NCBI GenBank assembly: GCA_023384415.1
Contig: JAHDWJ010000040.1
Location: 1 to 42,863, forward strand
DNA length: 42,863 nucleotides
Reading direction: 5' to 3'
Source of the DNA: Anaerolineae bacterium
Lineage (GTDB): Bacteria; Chloroflexota; Anaerolineae; Promineifilales; Promineifilaceae
Shown one piece after another: positions 27,318-36,281 of the stretch (within the stretch, counting starts at the first letter, position 1; each line of letters begins with the position of its first letter). The position numbers and the translations under genes were made by a program. The notes under the pieces are model-generated. The model did no database searches and was not told the DNA's origin. It was given only the letters and a program-made list of their open reading frames with translations.

Positions 27318-27607
27318 CTTGCCTCATTTTAAGGCCGCCCCAAAATGGGTAGGTAAAACCGCTCTGGCAGCTGACGCGCTCCGTAAATGATGCTCTGACC
27401 AGTGGCAATATATCCCCCATCTATCCAAACGGCAATTCCCTGATGTAAACCCGTTGGACGCTTGAGATTATGGTGAGGAGGCTGTTGGAATAGTAGGTAA
27501 GTTTGCTGTACATCCAGGTGATACATGTGGAGAGAGCGGGGGGGGGCGCTATCAATGTACAACAGCAACCCTTCATGAATAATCCCATTTCCCTGATTAG
27601 AAAGGCC
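27318..27607. repeat. 290-bp exact direct repeat, copy 2
   Basis: The 3' end of A2, identical to 23154-23443; see that entry. The copy here is part of a complete gene. Confidence 0.9.
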
Positions 27608-28459
27608 AGTAATGAAAGCCATTTCTTGCCGATTGATCAAGTCATACCCATAAATATCACTATTCCCATTACGCCAGTCATCCCAAATCACATACTGGTC
27701 ATCCAGGCTGACCAGGGTATGTTGGGGGACGGTGACAGGGATGGTGATATGCTCACTACTGCTCAGATTATACAGCCGGATAAAACTCTCTCCCGTACTC
27801 AGATTACGCCGGTACCAGGCCAGCCAATCTTCATAAAGCTCTGGATGCCAATCTACTACCGAGGGTGGGGGCTGAGTCAGAGTGATTACGGTCTGGCTTT
27901 GTAAATCAAAGAGGAACAAATCGGAACGAGTCATCTCCCAATTATGCTGCTGCCAGACAATGATATCTCCATAGATGGTTGTTTCAGCCGCATATTTCTG
28001 TTCCGGGGGAACCCCTGGAGCAGGGGGTAAAATGATCAATTCTCGGGTATTTACGTTTAAGGCATGAATCTGATATGGGGCGTAAAATTCACAGGCGAAA
28101 ACTCCAACCAACCATTCCCCATGCAAGGCTAAATCCCCAAAGTTCGTCCCTATCAGATTGCAAGGAAACTCAGTACTTAAATCTTGCAGCCCCCCAGTTT
28201 CCAGGTTTTTCAACATAACTGTCGTAGGCTGGGGCCAACCAGTCCTATCATGCCAGGCTACTAAAGGCCAATGAATGACTACTTCAGAAGCGGTACGAGT
28301 CTGATGAATCGAGAAATTAACCCAGGGATTGGGTTTACCTTGGGAAGTCAGCAATTGCCACAAGCCAAGGAGAAGTAGAAATGCCAGTAAAAGACTCAAG
28401 CTAATGACAATATAGAATCGCCGATAATTATAGGTCAAAGGTGTTGTTAAGTTGTTCAT
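27329..28459 (-). CDS. Secreted beta-propeller protein (A2)
   Basis: A 376-residue paralogue of A1 with a hydrophobic N-terminal anchor (FYIVISLSLLLAFLLLLGLW) and TolB-like propeller repeats (YVIWDDWRNGNSDIYGYDL), ending in ERFYLPILGRP. AAAGGGG precedes the ATG, nine bases after the B2 stop. It is tail to tail with the histidine kinase gene. Its last 90 codons exist a second time as an exact copy at 23154-23443. Like A1 it has no GCGGCCGC site, in contrast to most of the window. A surface-binding function is inferred only from fold and location signals. Confidence 0.75.
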   Translation of the reverse strand: MNNLTTPLTYNYRRFYIVISLSLLLAFLLLLGLWQLLTSQGKPNPWVNFSIHQTRTASEVVIHWPLVAWHDRTGWPQPTTVMLKNLETGGLQDLSTEFPCNLIGTNFGDLALHGEWLVGVFACEFYAPYQIHALNVNTRELIILPPAPGVPPEQKYAAETTIYGDIIVWQQHNWEMTRSDLFLFDLQSQTVITLTQPPPSVVDWHPELYEDWLAWYRRNLSTGESFIRLYNLSSSEHITIPVTVPQHTLVSLDDQYVIWDDWRNGNSDIYGYDLINRQEMAFITGLSNQGNGIIHEGLLLYIDSAPPRSLHMYHLDVQQTYLLFQQPPHHNLKRPTGLHQGIAVWIDGGYIATGQSIIYGARQLPERFYLPILGRP

Positions 28460-28468
28460 CTCACCCCT

Positions 28469-29548
28469 TTATCGGCCCAAATGGCGGTATGTTTCCCCGG
28501 CTGGAGATAAGGTATTGAATCCTGGGGCGAAGAGGGGAATGGTGTTTTCCGCCGGATGGACACAATAAGCCAGCGGCCCCTCTAGTATAGCTTCATCGCT
28601 GTCGTTTGCCCCAGGGGTGGGAGTCAAGGGTGGGGGAATAGGCGTTGGCCGCCAATCTACCCAATAAGCATACCGGTCAACGTAGGCACGGGTTTCAAAG
28701 GCATAAACTGTCTCGGTAATGTTCACCTTTAGGTCATTTTCATTGGTGTCACAATAAGCAAACTCTGTGACCCAAAGCTCCTTATCCCCTTCACCCCAGG
28801 CAACCATCTGGTTGTAATAATTTGCTACATACAGGAGATTATTATCTTTATTGGTGCTGTAGGGATGAATGCCATATCCGGTTACATCAGGGTATTGACC
28901 ATTGCCGTCTGGGTGATCTCTGACCGCTGTACGCCACGCGTTCATCCAATTCATAGCATTATCATGGGCATCTGGATTGGCATGGTAGGTGTGGGGGCCA
29001 ATGAATTTGGCGTAGGGTAAACCAGCTCGTGCAGCTATGTAGAAGGCTGCGGCCGCTTCGGGGTCTGACATCGGTGGACAGCCATCAGGCATACCTGTAT
29101 CGGGTTCATTAAGCCAGATTAAATAACCAGTGTAATCCGCGCCTAATATATTCACTATATACTCTACAGGAAGGGTGTTGCAACCCCAATAAGGGATAAA
29201 CTGTATCGGGCCGTGGTAATCATTTTGTCCATAAGTTGGGGCATACCGGTGAAACCAACCGATATTCATGATATTCCAAGGATCCGTATTGGTTCCAGAT
29301 AAATAATAATTCCATACCATTCCTTTTTTAAGAGGCAAATTACTTATGGTTATGGGGATATAGTAACTGTGGCTGATGGTAAAACTGATGGGGGTCGCTG
29401 TTTGGGCGGGAAAAGTGGCGGGTGGGCCAGGGTAGCCGGATACACTTTCTGGGGTGGGGGTGCTGGTCACGGGTGGGGGGTACCCCTGGGCCTGGGAGGC
29501 GGGCAGGGGATCATGGGGTTTCAAGGCAGCGAAAACGGCCATGATCAT
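28469..29548 (-). CDS. Secreted GH-A-clan hydrolase-like protein (B2), frameshifted by a TCTG repeat
   Basis: A 359-residue body, about 80% identical to B1 by eye, with the same LIWLNEPD and ELWVTEFAY glutamates. The probable true start is ATG at 29613 (or the adjacent ATG at 29610), after a conserved GAGAGG site and followed by QKPRTILSVCLSVC signal-peptide codons. With (TCTG)9 the distance to the body is 65 bases, so the upstream start is out of frame here too; ten units would open it. The ATG at 29548 has no ribosome site and lacks a full signal peptide. The only GCGGCCGC (29049) is at the same place as the one in B1 (25216), inherited from the common ancestor. Confidence 0.75.
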   Translation of the reverse strand: MIMAVFAALKPHDPLPASQAQGYPPPVTSTPTPESVSGYPGPPATFPAQTATPISFTISHSYYIPITISNLPLKKGMVWNYYLSGTNTDPWNIMNIGWFHRYAPTYGQNDYHGPIQFIPYWGCNTLPVEYIVNILGADYTGYLIWLNEPDTGMPDGCPPMSDPEAAAAFYIAARAGLPYAKFIGPHTYHANPDAHDNAMNWMNAWRTAVRDHPDGNGQYPDVTGYGIHPYSTNKDNNLLYVANYYNQMVAWGEGDKELWVTEFAYCDTNENDLKVNITETVYAFETRAYVDRYAYWVDWRPTPIPPPLTPTPGANDSDEAILEGPLAYCVHPAENTIPLFAPGFNTLSPAGETYRHLGR

Positions 29549-29554
29549 GAGCAG

Positions 29555-29590
<36 letters not shown>

Positions 29591-29824
29591 ATGGTACGGG
29601 GTTTTTGCATCATGTCAACCTCTCAGATGATGATGTGGGTTAGGGAAAGTGCAGATATGAGGGCAAGTTGATGATGAAGATTATATTTGAATCAAGGTGG
29701 GAAAGCAAAAATTTATTTGATGAAAAAGGTCAATAGATTGCCAGTATACAATTATAAAGCTAATGAAGGTTCACAAAATAAATCAGTAACTGGACATTGG
29801 TGTTTTTTGTCGCAGCCAGTGCAG

Positions 29825-29843
29825 CGCGATTTGGCAAATCGCG
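29825..29843. repeat. Small palindromic repeat (CGCGATTT hairpin), second copy
   Basis: CGCGATTT and AAATCGCG around GGC; the sister element is at 16009-16027. It lies in the 29614-29946 spacer, where no other gene or structure was seen apart from the promoter at its right end. Confidence 0.7.
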
Positions 29844-29912
29844 TTACGTTAATCCTGCTGATCTGTTGCCCTATATCCTGAAGACCCAAAATTTAATGAA
29901 CAGTACCAAATG

Positions 29913-29940
29913 TTGACAATTGACCGGGGGCTCATACAAT
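29913..29940 (+). promoter_or_regulatory. Promoter of the response regulator gene (twin of 25973-26000)
   Basis: TTGACA at 29913-29918 and TACAAT at 29935-29940 with 16 bp between, inside a block shared with the kinase promoter. The ATG at 29947 lacks a ribosome site, so translation is probably leaderless. Confidence 0.75.
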
Positions 29941-29946
29941 GGCTTT

Positions 29947-30591
29947 ATGAACACCATCACTGTCTTAGTTGTAGATGATCACCCCATCGTCCGGCAGGGC
30001 ATCCGCAGCTTGCTCTCCAACTATCCAGAATTCCATCTATTGGGAGAAGCGGAAAACGAAGCTCAGACTATACCCTTTTTTCAGAACAACCCACCCGATG
30101 TTACCCTGTTAGACATCAGCCTGCCCGGTGAGTCAGGGCTGGATATTCTCTACCGTATCCGCCAACTAAGCCCGGCCGCCAAAGTCCTTATGCTCACTTC
30201 TTATGACGATCAGGAATATGTGATGGAAGCGTTACGTACCGGGGCGTTGGGGTATATCCTCAAAAATGTCTCCGATGAGATGCTGGTTCAGGCGATTCAG
30301 GCGGTGTACCGGGGGGAACGCACCTTCAGCCCCCAGGTGACAGAGCAGGTGATTCGGCGGGCATTGGGGCAGCCAGCGGCCTCTTCCCCCACCCCCCTGC
30401 TCGCCCTGGACCCAGAAGAGCGGCAAATCTTGCGTCTGCTAGCTGAAGGGACCAGCAACAGTGACATCGCCAATGTGATGTATATGAGTGACGCCACTGT
30501 GAAACGGAAAGTACGCCAAATTTTTGCCGTCTTAGGGGTGCAGACACGGGCCCAGGCGGCCGCCGAAGCGGTGCGCCGTGGCCTAGTTTGA
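29947..30591 (+). CDS. NarL/LuxR-family response regulator
   Basis: A 214-residue regulator from the ATG at 29947. The receiver domain has D10/D11, the phospho-acceptor D56 (VTLLDISLPG), T84 and K106 (GYILKN). The C-terminal LuxR helix-turn-helix begins at LDPEERQILRLLAEGTSN and continues with SDATVKRKVRQIFAVLGV. It is the natural partner of the HisKA_3 kinase at 26007, with which it shares promoter sequence. It lies divergent from B2, as the kinase does from B1, which suggests that it controls the A/B genes from the shared spacers; this is inference. Confidence 0.9.
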   Translation: MNTITVLVVDDHPIVRQGIRSLLSNYPEFHLLGEAENEAQTIPFFQNNPPDVTLLDISLPGESGLDILYRIRQLSPAAKVLMLTSYDDQEYVMEALRTGALGYILKNVSDEMLVQAIQAVYRGERTFSPQVTEQVIRRALGQPAASSPTPLLALDPEERQILRLLAEGTSNSDIANVMYMSDATVKRKVRQIFAVLGVQTRAQAAAEAVRRGLV

Positions 30592-30600
30592 GGATTTTTA

Positions 30601-30631
30601 GAATTGACAAATCTTCAAGATTTGTCAATTC
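30601..30631. terminator. Perfect 15-bp-arm hairpin after the response regulator
   Basis: GAATTGACAAATCTT and AAGATTTGTCAATTC around a single C, ten bases after the stop. A short CTTTAC follows, so it may terminate transcription. It shares the GATTTG/CAAATC core with the palindromes at 16.0 and 29.8 kb and could equally be a dispersed repeat. Confidence 0.55.
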
Positions 30632-30642
30632 TTTACGGGTTA

Positions 30643-32604
30643 ATGCCCATGAAGCATAAGCCATTTCTTTTTCTGGCGGCCGCGATCCTATTACTCGCGG
30701 CCGCCTTCCGTCTGGTCGCCTTAGCCGATATTCCCCCAGGGCTTTCTCAAGATGAAGTGTTAGACGCTGGTATCCCCGCCACTATTCTAGCGGGCAATCA
30801 TGCCCTCTTTTTCTGGCAAGGGTATGGGCACGAACCCCTTTACCATTATTGGGCGGTGCCTTTTTACCTCATGTTTGGCGAGAGTGTACTGACCGCTCGC
30901 CTGCCCGCCGTCTTCCTGGGGCTGCTGCTGGTGGCTTTAACCATGCGTTATGCCCGCCAGGAGTTTGGCGCCCTGACAGCCCTGGTGGCCGGTTTGGGGC
31001 TGGCGGTTAGCTGGTGGCCGATTGTGTTTAGCCGGGTAGGGATTCGCCCCATCATGGCCCCGGTGCTGCTGGTCGCGGCCGCACTCTTTTGGTCCAAGCG
31101 GCCGTGGCTGGCTGGTCTGCTGCTGGGGTTAAGTTTCTACACCTACACCGCTGCCCGCATCGCCTGGCTCATCCCCATTCTATTCATTATTTTGCAATGG
31201 GGGTTAGGGCGATGGCAGTGGGTAGAGGAGCGGCCGCGTCTTATCCCCTTACCCGACTCTGTGCGCCAGTTGCGGCCGCAGGTGACCCTGATCCTGCTCA
31301 TTGGCCTGCTGGTAGCTGCCCCCATGCAAATCACTCTATGGCGTAACCCCGGTTTGCAGCAGCGGGTAGATCAGCTCTCCGGCCCATTAGACGCTCTGCG
31401 TAATGGCGATCCCGGCCCCATCTGGCGTTCTCTGACCGCCACTCTGGGGGTGTTCAGCTTCACCGGCGACCCGCGCTGGACATATACCGTGCCTGACCGC
31501 CCTCTGTTTGATCCCGTCACCGCGCTCTTTTTTTATGGCGGTTTAGGGATAGCTTTATGGCATTGGCGGCGGCCGCGTTACACCCTTTTGCTGGCCTGGC
31601 TGGCCGTCATGCTCCTGCCCAGTGCCCTGACTCCCCAGGCCCCCAGCACCGTACGCCTGGTCGGGGCCATGCCGGTTATTTACCTGCTGCCAGGGTTGGC
31701 CATCACCTGGCTTTATCAGCGCATCGGTTTCACCAATAGTCATAGCCAATCCACCCACACACCAACAACCAGAAATCCTCAAAGAGCCGTTCTGTATCTC
31801 ATTCTGCTTCTCGTACTCCTGGCCATCAACAGCGGCCGCACCCTCCGCGATGGGTTTATCATCTGGCCGGCCGCCCTGGAGACCCGATTCGCTTATCAAA
31901 CAGTGCTGCTGGATATGGCCCGCCACTGGCGAGCCAACCCGGCCTCCTCGCTGGTTGTAGCTGATTCATTTTTTGAACCCATTGATGCGGAGTCGCTGCA
32001 CCATAATTTGGGGAATGATCCAGGAGTGCGCTGGCTGCAAGCCGGGCCAGAACGGGGGGGAGCGTTAATATTCCCAGGGGGAGAGGGGGGGCATTTGTAT
32101 GTGCCGGAATTTGCCCCGCTTGATCCGGCCCTGTGGTCGTGGGCTGGCCTTTCTCCCACACCCCTTTATCGCAGCGCGGCCGCGCCCTCGTTTGCTGTTT
32201 ATGAACTGCCCCCCCCCATTCCGGGGGAAACACTCCCCCACCCTGTCACCTTTGGCGGCCGCCTCACCTTGTTGGGGTATGAGATAGTGAGGGAAGATGG
32301 GACGCGGCCGCTGCACCTGTTCACCATCTGGCGTGTAGACGAACCGCTCCCCTGGGATCTGACCCTCTTTTTACATTTAGCCAGCACCGAGACCGACGTT
32401 TTAGCCCAGGATGATGGCTTTGATGCGGGAGCGACCACCTTACAGCCCGGCGACATAGTCTGGCAGCAACTGCGGCTGCCCCTTCCCGATCCTGCTCCCC
32501 CCTCCCTTTATCTGCGCCTGGGGCTGTACACCTCCAGCGACGGTCAACGCCTACCCCCCACCGGGCAACCGCACGATTTCCTACCTCTCCCCTTACCCCC
32601 ATAG
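30643..32604 (+). CDS. Membrane glycosyltransferase, GT39/ArnT-like
   Basis: About 653 residues from the ATG at 30643 (30649 also possible). The first two-thirds hold about 10-12 membrane helices; the first loop carries IPPGLSQDEVLDAG and HEPLYHYW, the acidic DE and histidine pattern of GT-C enzymes such as protein mannosyltransferases and ArnT, which use lipid-linked sugars on the outer membrane face. The last 200 residues are a soluble beta-rich domain. It may glycosylate surface molecules, perhaps the secreted proteins coded beside it, but nothing in the sequence proves this. It carries ten GCGGCCGC sites, the densest gene in the window. Confidence 0.75.
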   Translation: MPMKHKPFLFLAAAILLLAAAFRLVALADIPPGLSQDEVLDAGIPATILAGNHALFFWQGYGHEPLYHYWAVPFYLMFGESVLTARLPAVFLGLLLVALTMRYARQEFGALTALVAGLGLAVSWWPIVFSRVGIRPIMAPVLLVAAALFWSKRPWLAGLLLGLSFYTYTAARIAWLIPILFIILQWGLGRWQWVEERPRLIPLPDSVRQLRPQVTLILLIGLLVAAPMQITLWRNPGLQQRVDQLSGPLDALRNGDPGPIWRSLTATLGVFSFTGDPRWTYTVPDRPLFDPVTALFFYGGLGIALWHWRRPRYTLLLAWLAVMLLPSALTPQAPSTVRLVGAMPVIYLLPGLAITWLYQRIGFTNSHSQSTHTPTTRNPQRAVLYLILLLVLLAINSGRTLRDGFIIWPAALETRFAYQTVLLDMARHWRANPASSLVVADSFFEPIDAESLHHNLGNDPGVRWLQAGPERGGALIFPGGEGGHLYVPEFAPLDPALWSWAGLSPTPLYRSAAAPSFAVYELPPPIPGETLPHPVTFGGRLTLLGYEIVREDGTRPLHLFTIWRVDEPLPWDLTLFLHLASTETDVLAQDDGFDAGATTLQPGDIVWQQLRLPLPDPAPPSLYLRLGLYTSSDGQRLPPTGQPHDFLPLPLPP

Positions 32605-32688
32605 TTTTTACAATTGACCCTTCTGGTTCAATCAGATTGACCCGGTTGGGCTTCCCCTGAAGGAAAAACCCGGCTACGATCGGGCAGC

Positions 32689-33558
32689 ATGTTTAGCTCC
32701 GTTGTCGCCACCCAAAATACCCTGGCCCAACACCAATACATTGCCGATATTGGCCTGAGTACCAGCCTGTTCCTGGCCCTGAAGATGGGGAAGGCGATTT
32801 TCCTGGAAGGAGAGCCGGGCGTGGGCAAAACGGAAGTTGCCAAAGTGTTGAGCCGGGTTTACCAAACCCCACTCATCCGCCTGCAATGTTATGAAGGGTT
32901 GGATATCAGCCAGGCGGTGTATGAGTGGAATTACCCCCGGCAGCTGTTAGAAATTCAGGCCCGCCAGCACCAGGCCAATGGAGCAGAACCGGTAACAGAT
33001 GATATTTTCACGGAGAAGTTTTTGCTTAAGCGGCCGCTGCTCCAGGCCATCACCGCCAGCCGTGACCACACGCCCGTTTTACTCATTGACGAATTAGACC
33101 GGGCCGATGAGGAGTTTGAGAGTTTTCTCCTAGAACTTCTCTCCGATTTTCAGATCACCATCCCTGAGATGGGCACCATTCGCGCCGAACATCGCCCGAT
33201 TGTCATCATCACCTCAAACCGCACCCGTGAAATCCATGACGCCCTGAAACGCCGCTGTGTTTATCATTGGATTGAGTACCCATCCCGTGAAAAGGAGTTG
33301 GAGATTGTCCGGCTGAAGGTGCCGGGCATCGGGGAGCGGCTGGCGGCCCAGGTGGTAGATTTTATCCAGGCGATGCGGCAGCAGGAGTTGTATAAGCTGC
33401 CCGGTGTGGCTGAGACGTTGGATTGGGCTGAGGCGCTGGGTCATTTACAGACGGAAAGGTTAGACGCGGCCGCGATCAACCACACTCTGGGCCTCATCCT
33501 CAAATACCAGGACGATGTAGACAAGGTACGAAGAGAAATTATGAAGGATGAATTATGA
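32689..33558 (+). CDS. coxD: MoxR-type AAA+ ATPase, CoxD-like
   Basis: A 289-residue AAA+ ATPase of the MoxR group: Walker A GEPGVGKTE (41-49), Walker B VLLIDELDRADEEFE, and sensor IITSNRTREIHDALKRRC. It matches CoxD, which with CoxE matures the copper-molybdenum site of aerobic CO dehydrogenase; the CO dehydrogenase genes follow directly. Its stop overlaps the coxE start by four bases (ATGA) inside a heptamer repeat that codes for its last residues MKDEL. No ribosome site is seen before the ATG at 32689. Confidence 0.87.
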   Translation: MFSSVVATQNTLAQHQYIADIGLSTSLFLALKMGKAIFLEGEPGVGKTEVAKVLSRVYQTPLIRLQCYEGLDISQAVYEWNYPRQLLEIQARQHQANGAEPVTDDIFTEKFLLKRPLLQAITASRDHTPVLLIDELDRADEEFESFLLELLSDFQITIPEMGTIRAEHRPIVIITSNRTREIHDALKRRCVYHWIEYPSREKELEIVRLKVPGIGERLAAQVVDFIQAMRQQELYKLPGVAETLDWAEALGHLQTERLDAAAINHTLGLILKYQDDVDKVRREIMKDEL

Positions 33559-33568
33559 AGGATGAAAG
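33541..33568. repeat. Heptamer array forming the coxD/coxE overlap
   Basis: ATGAAGG, ATGAATT, ATGAAGG, ATGAAAG in 7-bp register. The array supplies the coxD stop, the coxE start and both MKDE peptides. The same heptamers recur between coxM and coxS. Confidence 0.8.
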
Positions 33569-34739
33569 GCATACTTCATCCCTGACCCCTCACACGTCTC
33601 TTTTCCTGCAAAACCTGCTCCTCTTCCCCCGGCTGCTGCGGCGGGCAGGGCTGCCGGTATCGCCAGAGCAGAGCCTGGATTTTGCCCAGGCGTTGACTCT
33701 GGTGGAGATTGGCAGCCAGGAGCAGGTCTACCATACCGCCCGCTCCCTGCTGCTCACCCGGCAGGAGCATCTGGTCTTGTTTACTACCCTGTTTAACCGG
33801 TTCTGGCTGAGGCTGGGGCGTATGGGGCAAATGCGGCCGCAGCCCACCCCATTGGCTCCTCGTCATCTCCAAGACCGCCAGGCCATCCCGTTCTTTACTC
33901 TGATGGCCCAAAAAGCCAGCCAGCAGCACCAGGAGCGAGATGTGGCCGACCGCTCGCAAACATACAGCCCGGCAGAACTACTCCAGCACAAACCATTCGC
34001 CGAGATGACCCCAGAAGAGTTAGCCACTGTCAGGCAGCTGATTCAGGAGATGGCGTGGCCGCTGGTTTGGCGCCAAAGCCGTCGCCGTACCCGCAACCGG
34101 CATGGCAACCTGCTCCATCTGCGCCAGGTATTACGTTTCGCCAGCCAACACAATGGCATCCCGCTCCGGTTGGCCTGGCAAAGCCGCAAACAAAAGCAGC
34201 GGCCGCTCATCCTCATCGCCGACATCAGCGGCTCTATGGAAAAGTATGCCCGGCTGCTGCTGCAATTTTTTTACAGCGTAACCCACAGCTTCCCTGAGGT
34301 AGAATGTTTTCTCTTTAGCACCCGGCTCACCCGGATTACTCCTCAATTGAAGTTGAAAAATATTGACCGGGCGGTTGAAGACGCGGCCGCACAGGTCAAC
34401 GATTGGTCAGGCGGTACACGCATCGGTGAAAACCTGGCCCTGTTTAATCGGCAGTGGGGGCGGCGGGTACTCCGGCGCGGGGCCATCGCCCTCATCATCA
34501 GTGATGGTTGGGAACGAGGCAATGCCGCCCAACTGCGCCAGGAGATGCGCCACCTACAACATCGCTGCCACCGGCTTATCTGGCTCAACCCCCTGCTGGG
34601 GCGGCAAGGGTACAAGCCATTGGTCGAAGGAATGGCGACCGCGCTGCCTTATATAGATGATTTTCTGCCCATCCATAACCTGCAAAGCCTGCACGACCTC
34701 TCCCGCCATCTCGCCAGGTTGGGAAGCGGTCGTCAATAA
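33555..34739 (+). CDS. coxE: VWA-domain protein, CoxE-like
   Basis: A 394-residue protein with an N-terminal helical region and a von Willebrand A domain whose metal site reads ILIADISGSMEKY (D223, S225, S227), followed by SGGTRIGENLALF and ALIISDGWERG. It matches CoxE, the partner of the MoxR ATPase CoxD in maturation of the Mo-Cu centre of CO dehydrogenase. Translation is coupled to coxD through the ATGA overlap. The first residues (MKDERHTSS) are coded by the heptamer repeat and are unlikely to be conserved. Confidence 0.87.
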   Translation: MKDERHTSSLTPHTSLFLQNLLLFPRLLRRAGLPVSPEQSLDFAQALTLVEIGSQEQVYHTARSLLLTRQEHLVLFTTLFNRFWLRLGRMGQMRPQPTPLAPRHLQDRQAIPFFTLMAQKASQQHQERDVADRSQTYSPAELLQHKPFAEMTPEELATVRQLIQEMAWPLVWRQSRRRTRNRHGNLLHLRQVLRFASQHNGIPLRLAWQSRKQKQRPLILIADISGSMEKYARLLLQFFYSVTHSFPEVECFLFSTRLTRITPQLKLKNIDRAVEDAAAQVNDWSGGTRIGENLALFNRQWGRRVLRRGAIALIISDGWERGNAAQLRQEMRHLQHRCHRLIWLNPLLGRQGYKPLVEGMATALPYIDDFLPIHNLQSLHDLSRHLARLGSGRQ

Positions 34740-34740
34740 G

Positions 34741-34817
34741 CAGTGAGCGAGTTTGCGAGTTTGCCAATCTCCCAGTCTCTAGTCTCTCAATCTTTCAGTC
34801 TCCAGTCTCCAGTCTCT
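34741..34817. repeat. Heptamer array between coxE and coxM
   Basis: Eleven heptamers in register, starting CAGTGAG and ending AGTCTCC, AGTCTCC, AGTCTCT. The array fills nearly all of the spacer and stops just before the AAAGGAGG ribosome site of coxM. Confidence 0.85.
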
Positions 34818-34835
34818 CAATAAAGGAGGTTTTAT

Positions 34836-35702
34836 ATGATACCTGGTGCGTTTGATTACCATGCCCCTGGCACATTAAGCGAAGCCGTAACCCTGCTGCG
34901 CCAACATGCCGGGGACGCCAAACTGCTGGCTGGGGGGCAAAGCCTCATCCCGGCCATGCGGTTCCGTTTAGCCATGCCCCCCGTGCTGATTGATCTAAAC
35001 CAGATCGAAGGGCTGGAATATGTGCGTGAGGATAACGGCCATCTGGCCATTGGGGCCATGACCCGTGAGTCGGCTCTGGAAGAGTCCGGGCTGGTGCAAA
35101 GCCGTTTCCATCTGCTGGCTGATGCTGCCCGCGTCATTGCCGACCCGGTAGTACGCAACCGGGCAACCGTCGGGGGGAACATCGCCCATGCTGACCCGGC
35201 CAATGATCATCCGGCAGTAATGTTGGCTTATGGGGCTGAGGTCATTGCCCTGGGGCCAAATGGGACACGGGCTATTGCCATTGACAATTTTTTTGTGGAT
35301 TTATTTGAGAATGCCCTGGCCGAAGATGAAATCCTGACCGAGATCCGTATTCCCACTCCTGGGGCTAACAGCGGTGGGGCGTATGTAAAAATGGAGCGTA
35401 AGGTAGGTGATTATGCTATCTCGGGGGTGGCAGTGCAGTTGACCATGAATGGGGACACCTGTACCTCAGCCCGCATCGGCCTGACCAATGTCAGCCCTAC
35501 CCCCATGCGGGCTAAACAAGCGGAGCAGCTTTTGGTGGGGCAAGTGGTCACAGATGAACGCCTCGAAGCCGTTGGGGCCGCGGCCGCGGCCGAATGTGAC
35601 CCATCCCCCGATCTGCGCGGGTCCGCCGAATATAAACGAGATGTGACCCGCGTCCTGACCAAAAGAGCCATCCGCCAGGCTGTGGAACGAGCCACAAGTT
35701 GA
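34836..35702 (+). CDS. coxM: CO dehydrogenase medium (FAD) subunit
   Basis: A 288-residue FAD-binding subunit of the molybdenum hydroxylase family. LLAGGQSLIPAMRFRL and TVGGNIAHADPANDHPAV are the two FAD motifs of CoxM/CutM. A strong AAAGGAGG site lies eight bases before the ATG. It passes electrons from the iron-sulphur subunit CoxS to the respiratory chain. Gene order M-S-L is that of known cox operons. An alanine run near residue 250 is coded by a GCGGCCGC site. Confidence 0.9.
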   Translation: MIPGAFDYHAPGTLSEAVTLLRQHAGDAKLLAGGQSLIPAMRFRLAMPPVLIDLNQIEGLEYVREDNGHLAIGAMTRESALEESGLVQSRFHLLADAARVIADPVVRNRATVGGNIAHADPANDHPAVMLAYGAEVIALGPNGTRAIAIDNFFVDLFENALAEDEILTEIRIPTPGANSGGAYVKMERKVGDYAISGVAVQLTMNGDTCTSARIGLTNVSPTPMRAKQAEQLLVGQVVTDERLEAVGAAAAAECDPSPDLRGSAEYKRDVTRVLTKRAIRQAVERATS

Positions 35703-35773
35703 ATTATGAAGGATGAAGGATGAGGGAGAATGTCTTTCTTCATAATTCATCATTCAGCCTTCATCATTCAGGA
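35701..35773. repeat. Heptamer arrays in inverted orientation between coxM and coxS
   Basis: GAATTAT, GAAGGAT, GAAGGAT, GAGGGAG at 35701-35728, then TTCATAA, TTCATCA, TTCAGCC, TTCATCA, TTCAGGA at 35739-35773. The two halves are partly complementary and can fold. Confidence 0.8.
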
Positions 35774-35783
35774 GAGAATTTCT

Positions 35784-36281
35784 ATGAGCCAACACAAGAT
35801 CACCGTCACTGTAAACGGGCAGGCAGTCACCCAAGAAGTGGAATCCCGGCTGCTGCTCGTTCATTTTATCCGGGAAAATTTAGACCTGACCGGCACCCAT
35901 ATCGGCTGTGACACCACCAGCTGTGGGGCGTGTACCATCAGCCTGAATGGGCGCACGGTTAAAAGCTGTACCGTTTTTGCGGTTCAGGCCAATGGGGGGG
36001 AGATTGAAACTATCGAAGGAGTAGCCCAGGGGGGCCAACTGCACCCATTACAAGAAGGGTTCTGGGAAAAACATGGCCTGCAATGTGGCTACTGTACTCC
36101 CGGCATGATTATGAGTGCGAAACATTTACTGGCCCATAACCCAGACCCCAGCGAAATGGAGATTCGCCAGGCGATTTCCGGGAATTTGTGCCGCTGTACT
36201 GGATATAACAAAATTGTTGAGGCGATACAGTACGCGGCCGCGAAGCTCAACCAACCCACCCCTGAGGAGGTGCCCGCATGA
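35784..36281 (+). CDS. coxS: CO dehydrogenase small (2Fe-2S) subunit
   Basis: A 165-residue two-cluster ferredoxin-like subunit from the ATG at 35784 (GGAGAG upstream); an earlier in-frame ATG at 35730 would translate the repeat. The plant-type cluster ligands are C42, C47, C50 and C62; the second cluster has C101, C104, C136 and C138 (QCGYCTPGM, LCRCTGY). It carries electrons between the Mo-Cu site and FAD. Its stop overlaps the coxL start by four bases. Confidence 0.93.
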   Translation: MSQHKITVTVNGQAVTQEVESRLLLVHFIRENLDLTGTHIGCDTTSCGACTISLNGRTVKSCTVFAVQANGGEIETIEGVAQGGQLHPLQEGFWEKHGLQCGYCTPGMIMSAKHLLAHNPDPSEMEIRQAISGNLCRCTGYNKIVEAIQYAAAKLNQPTPEEVPA

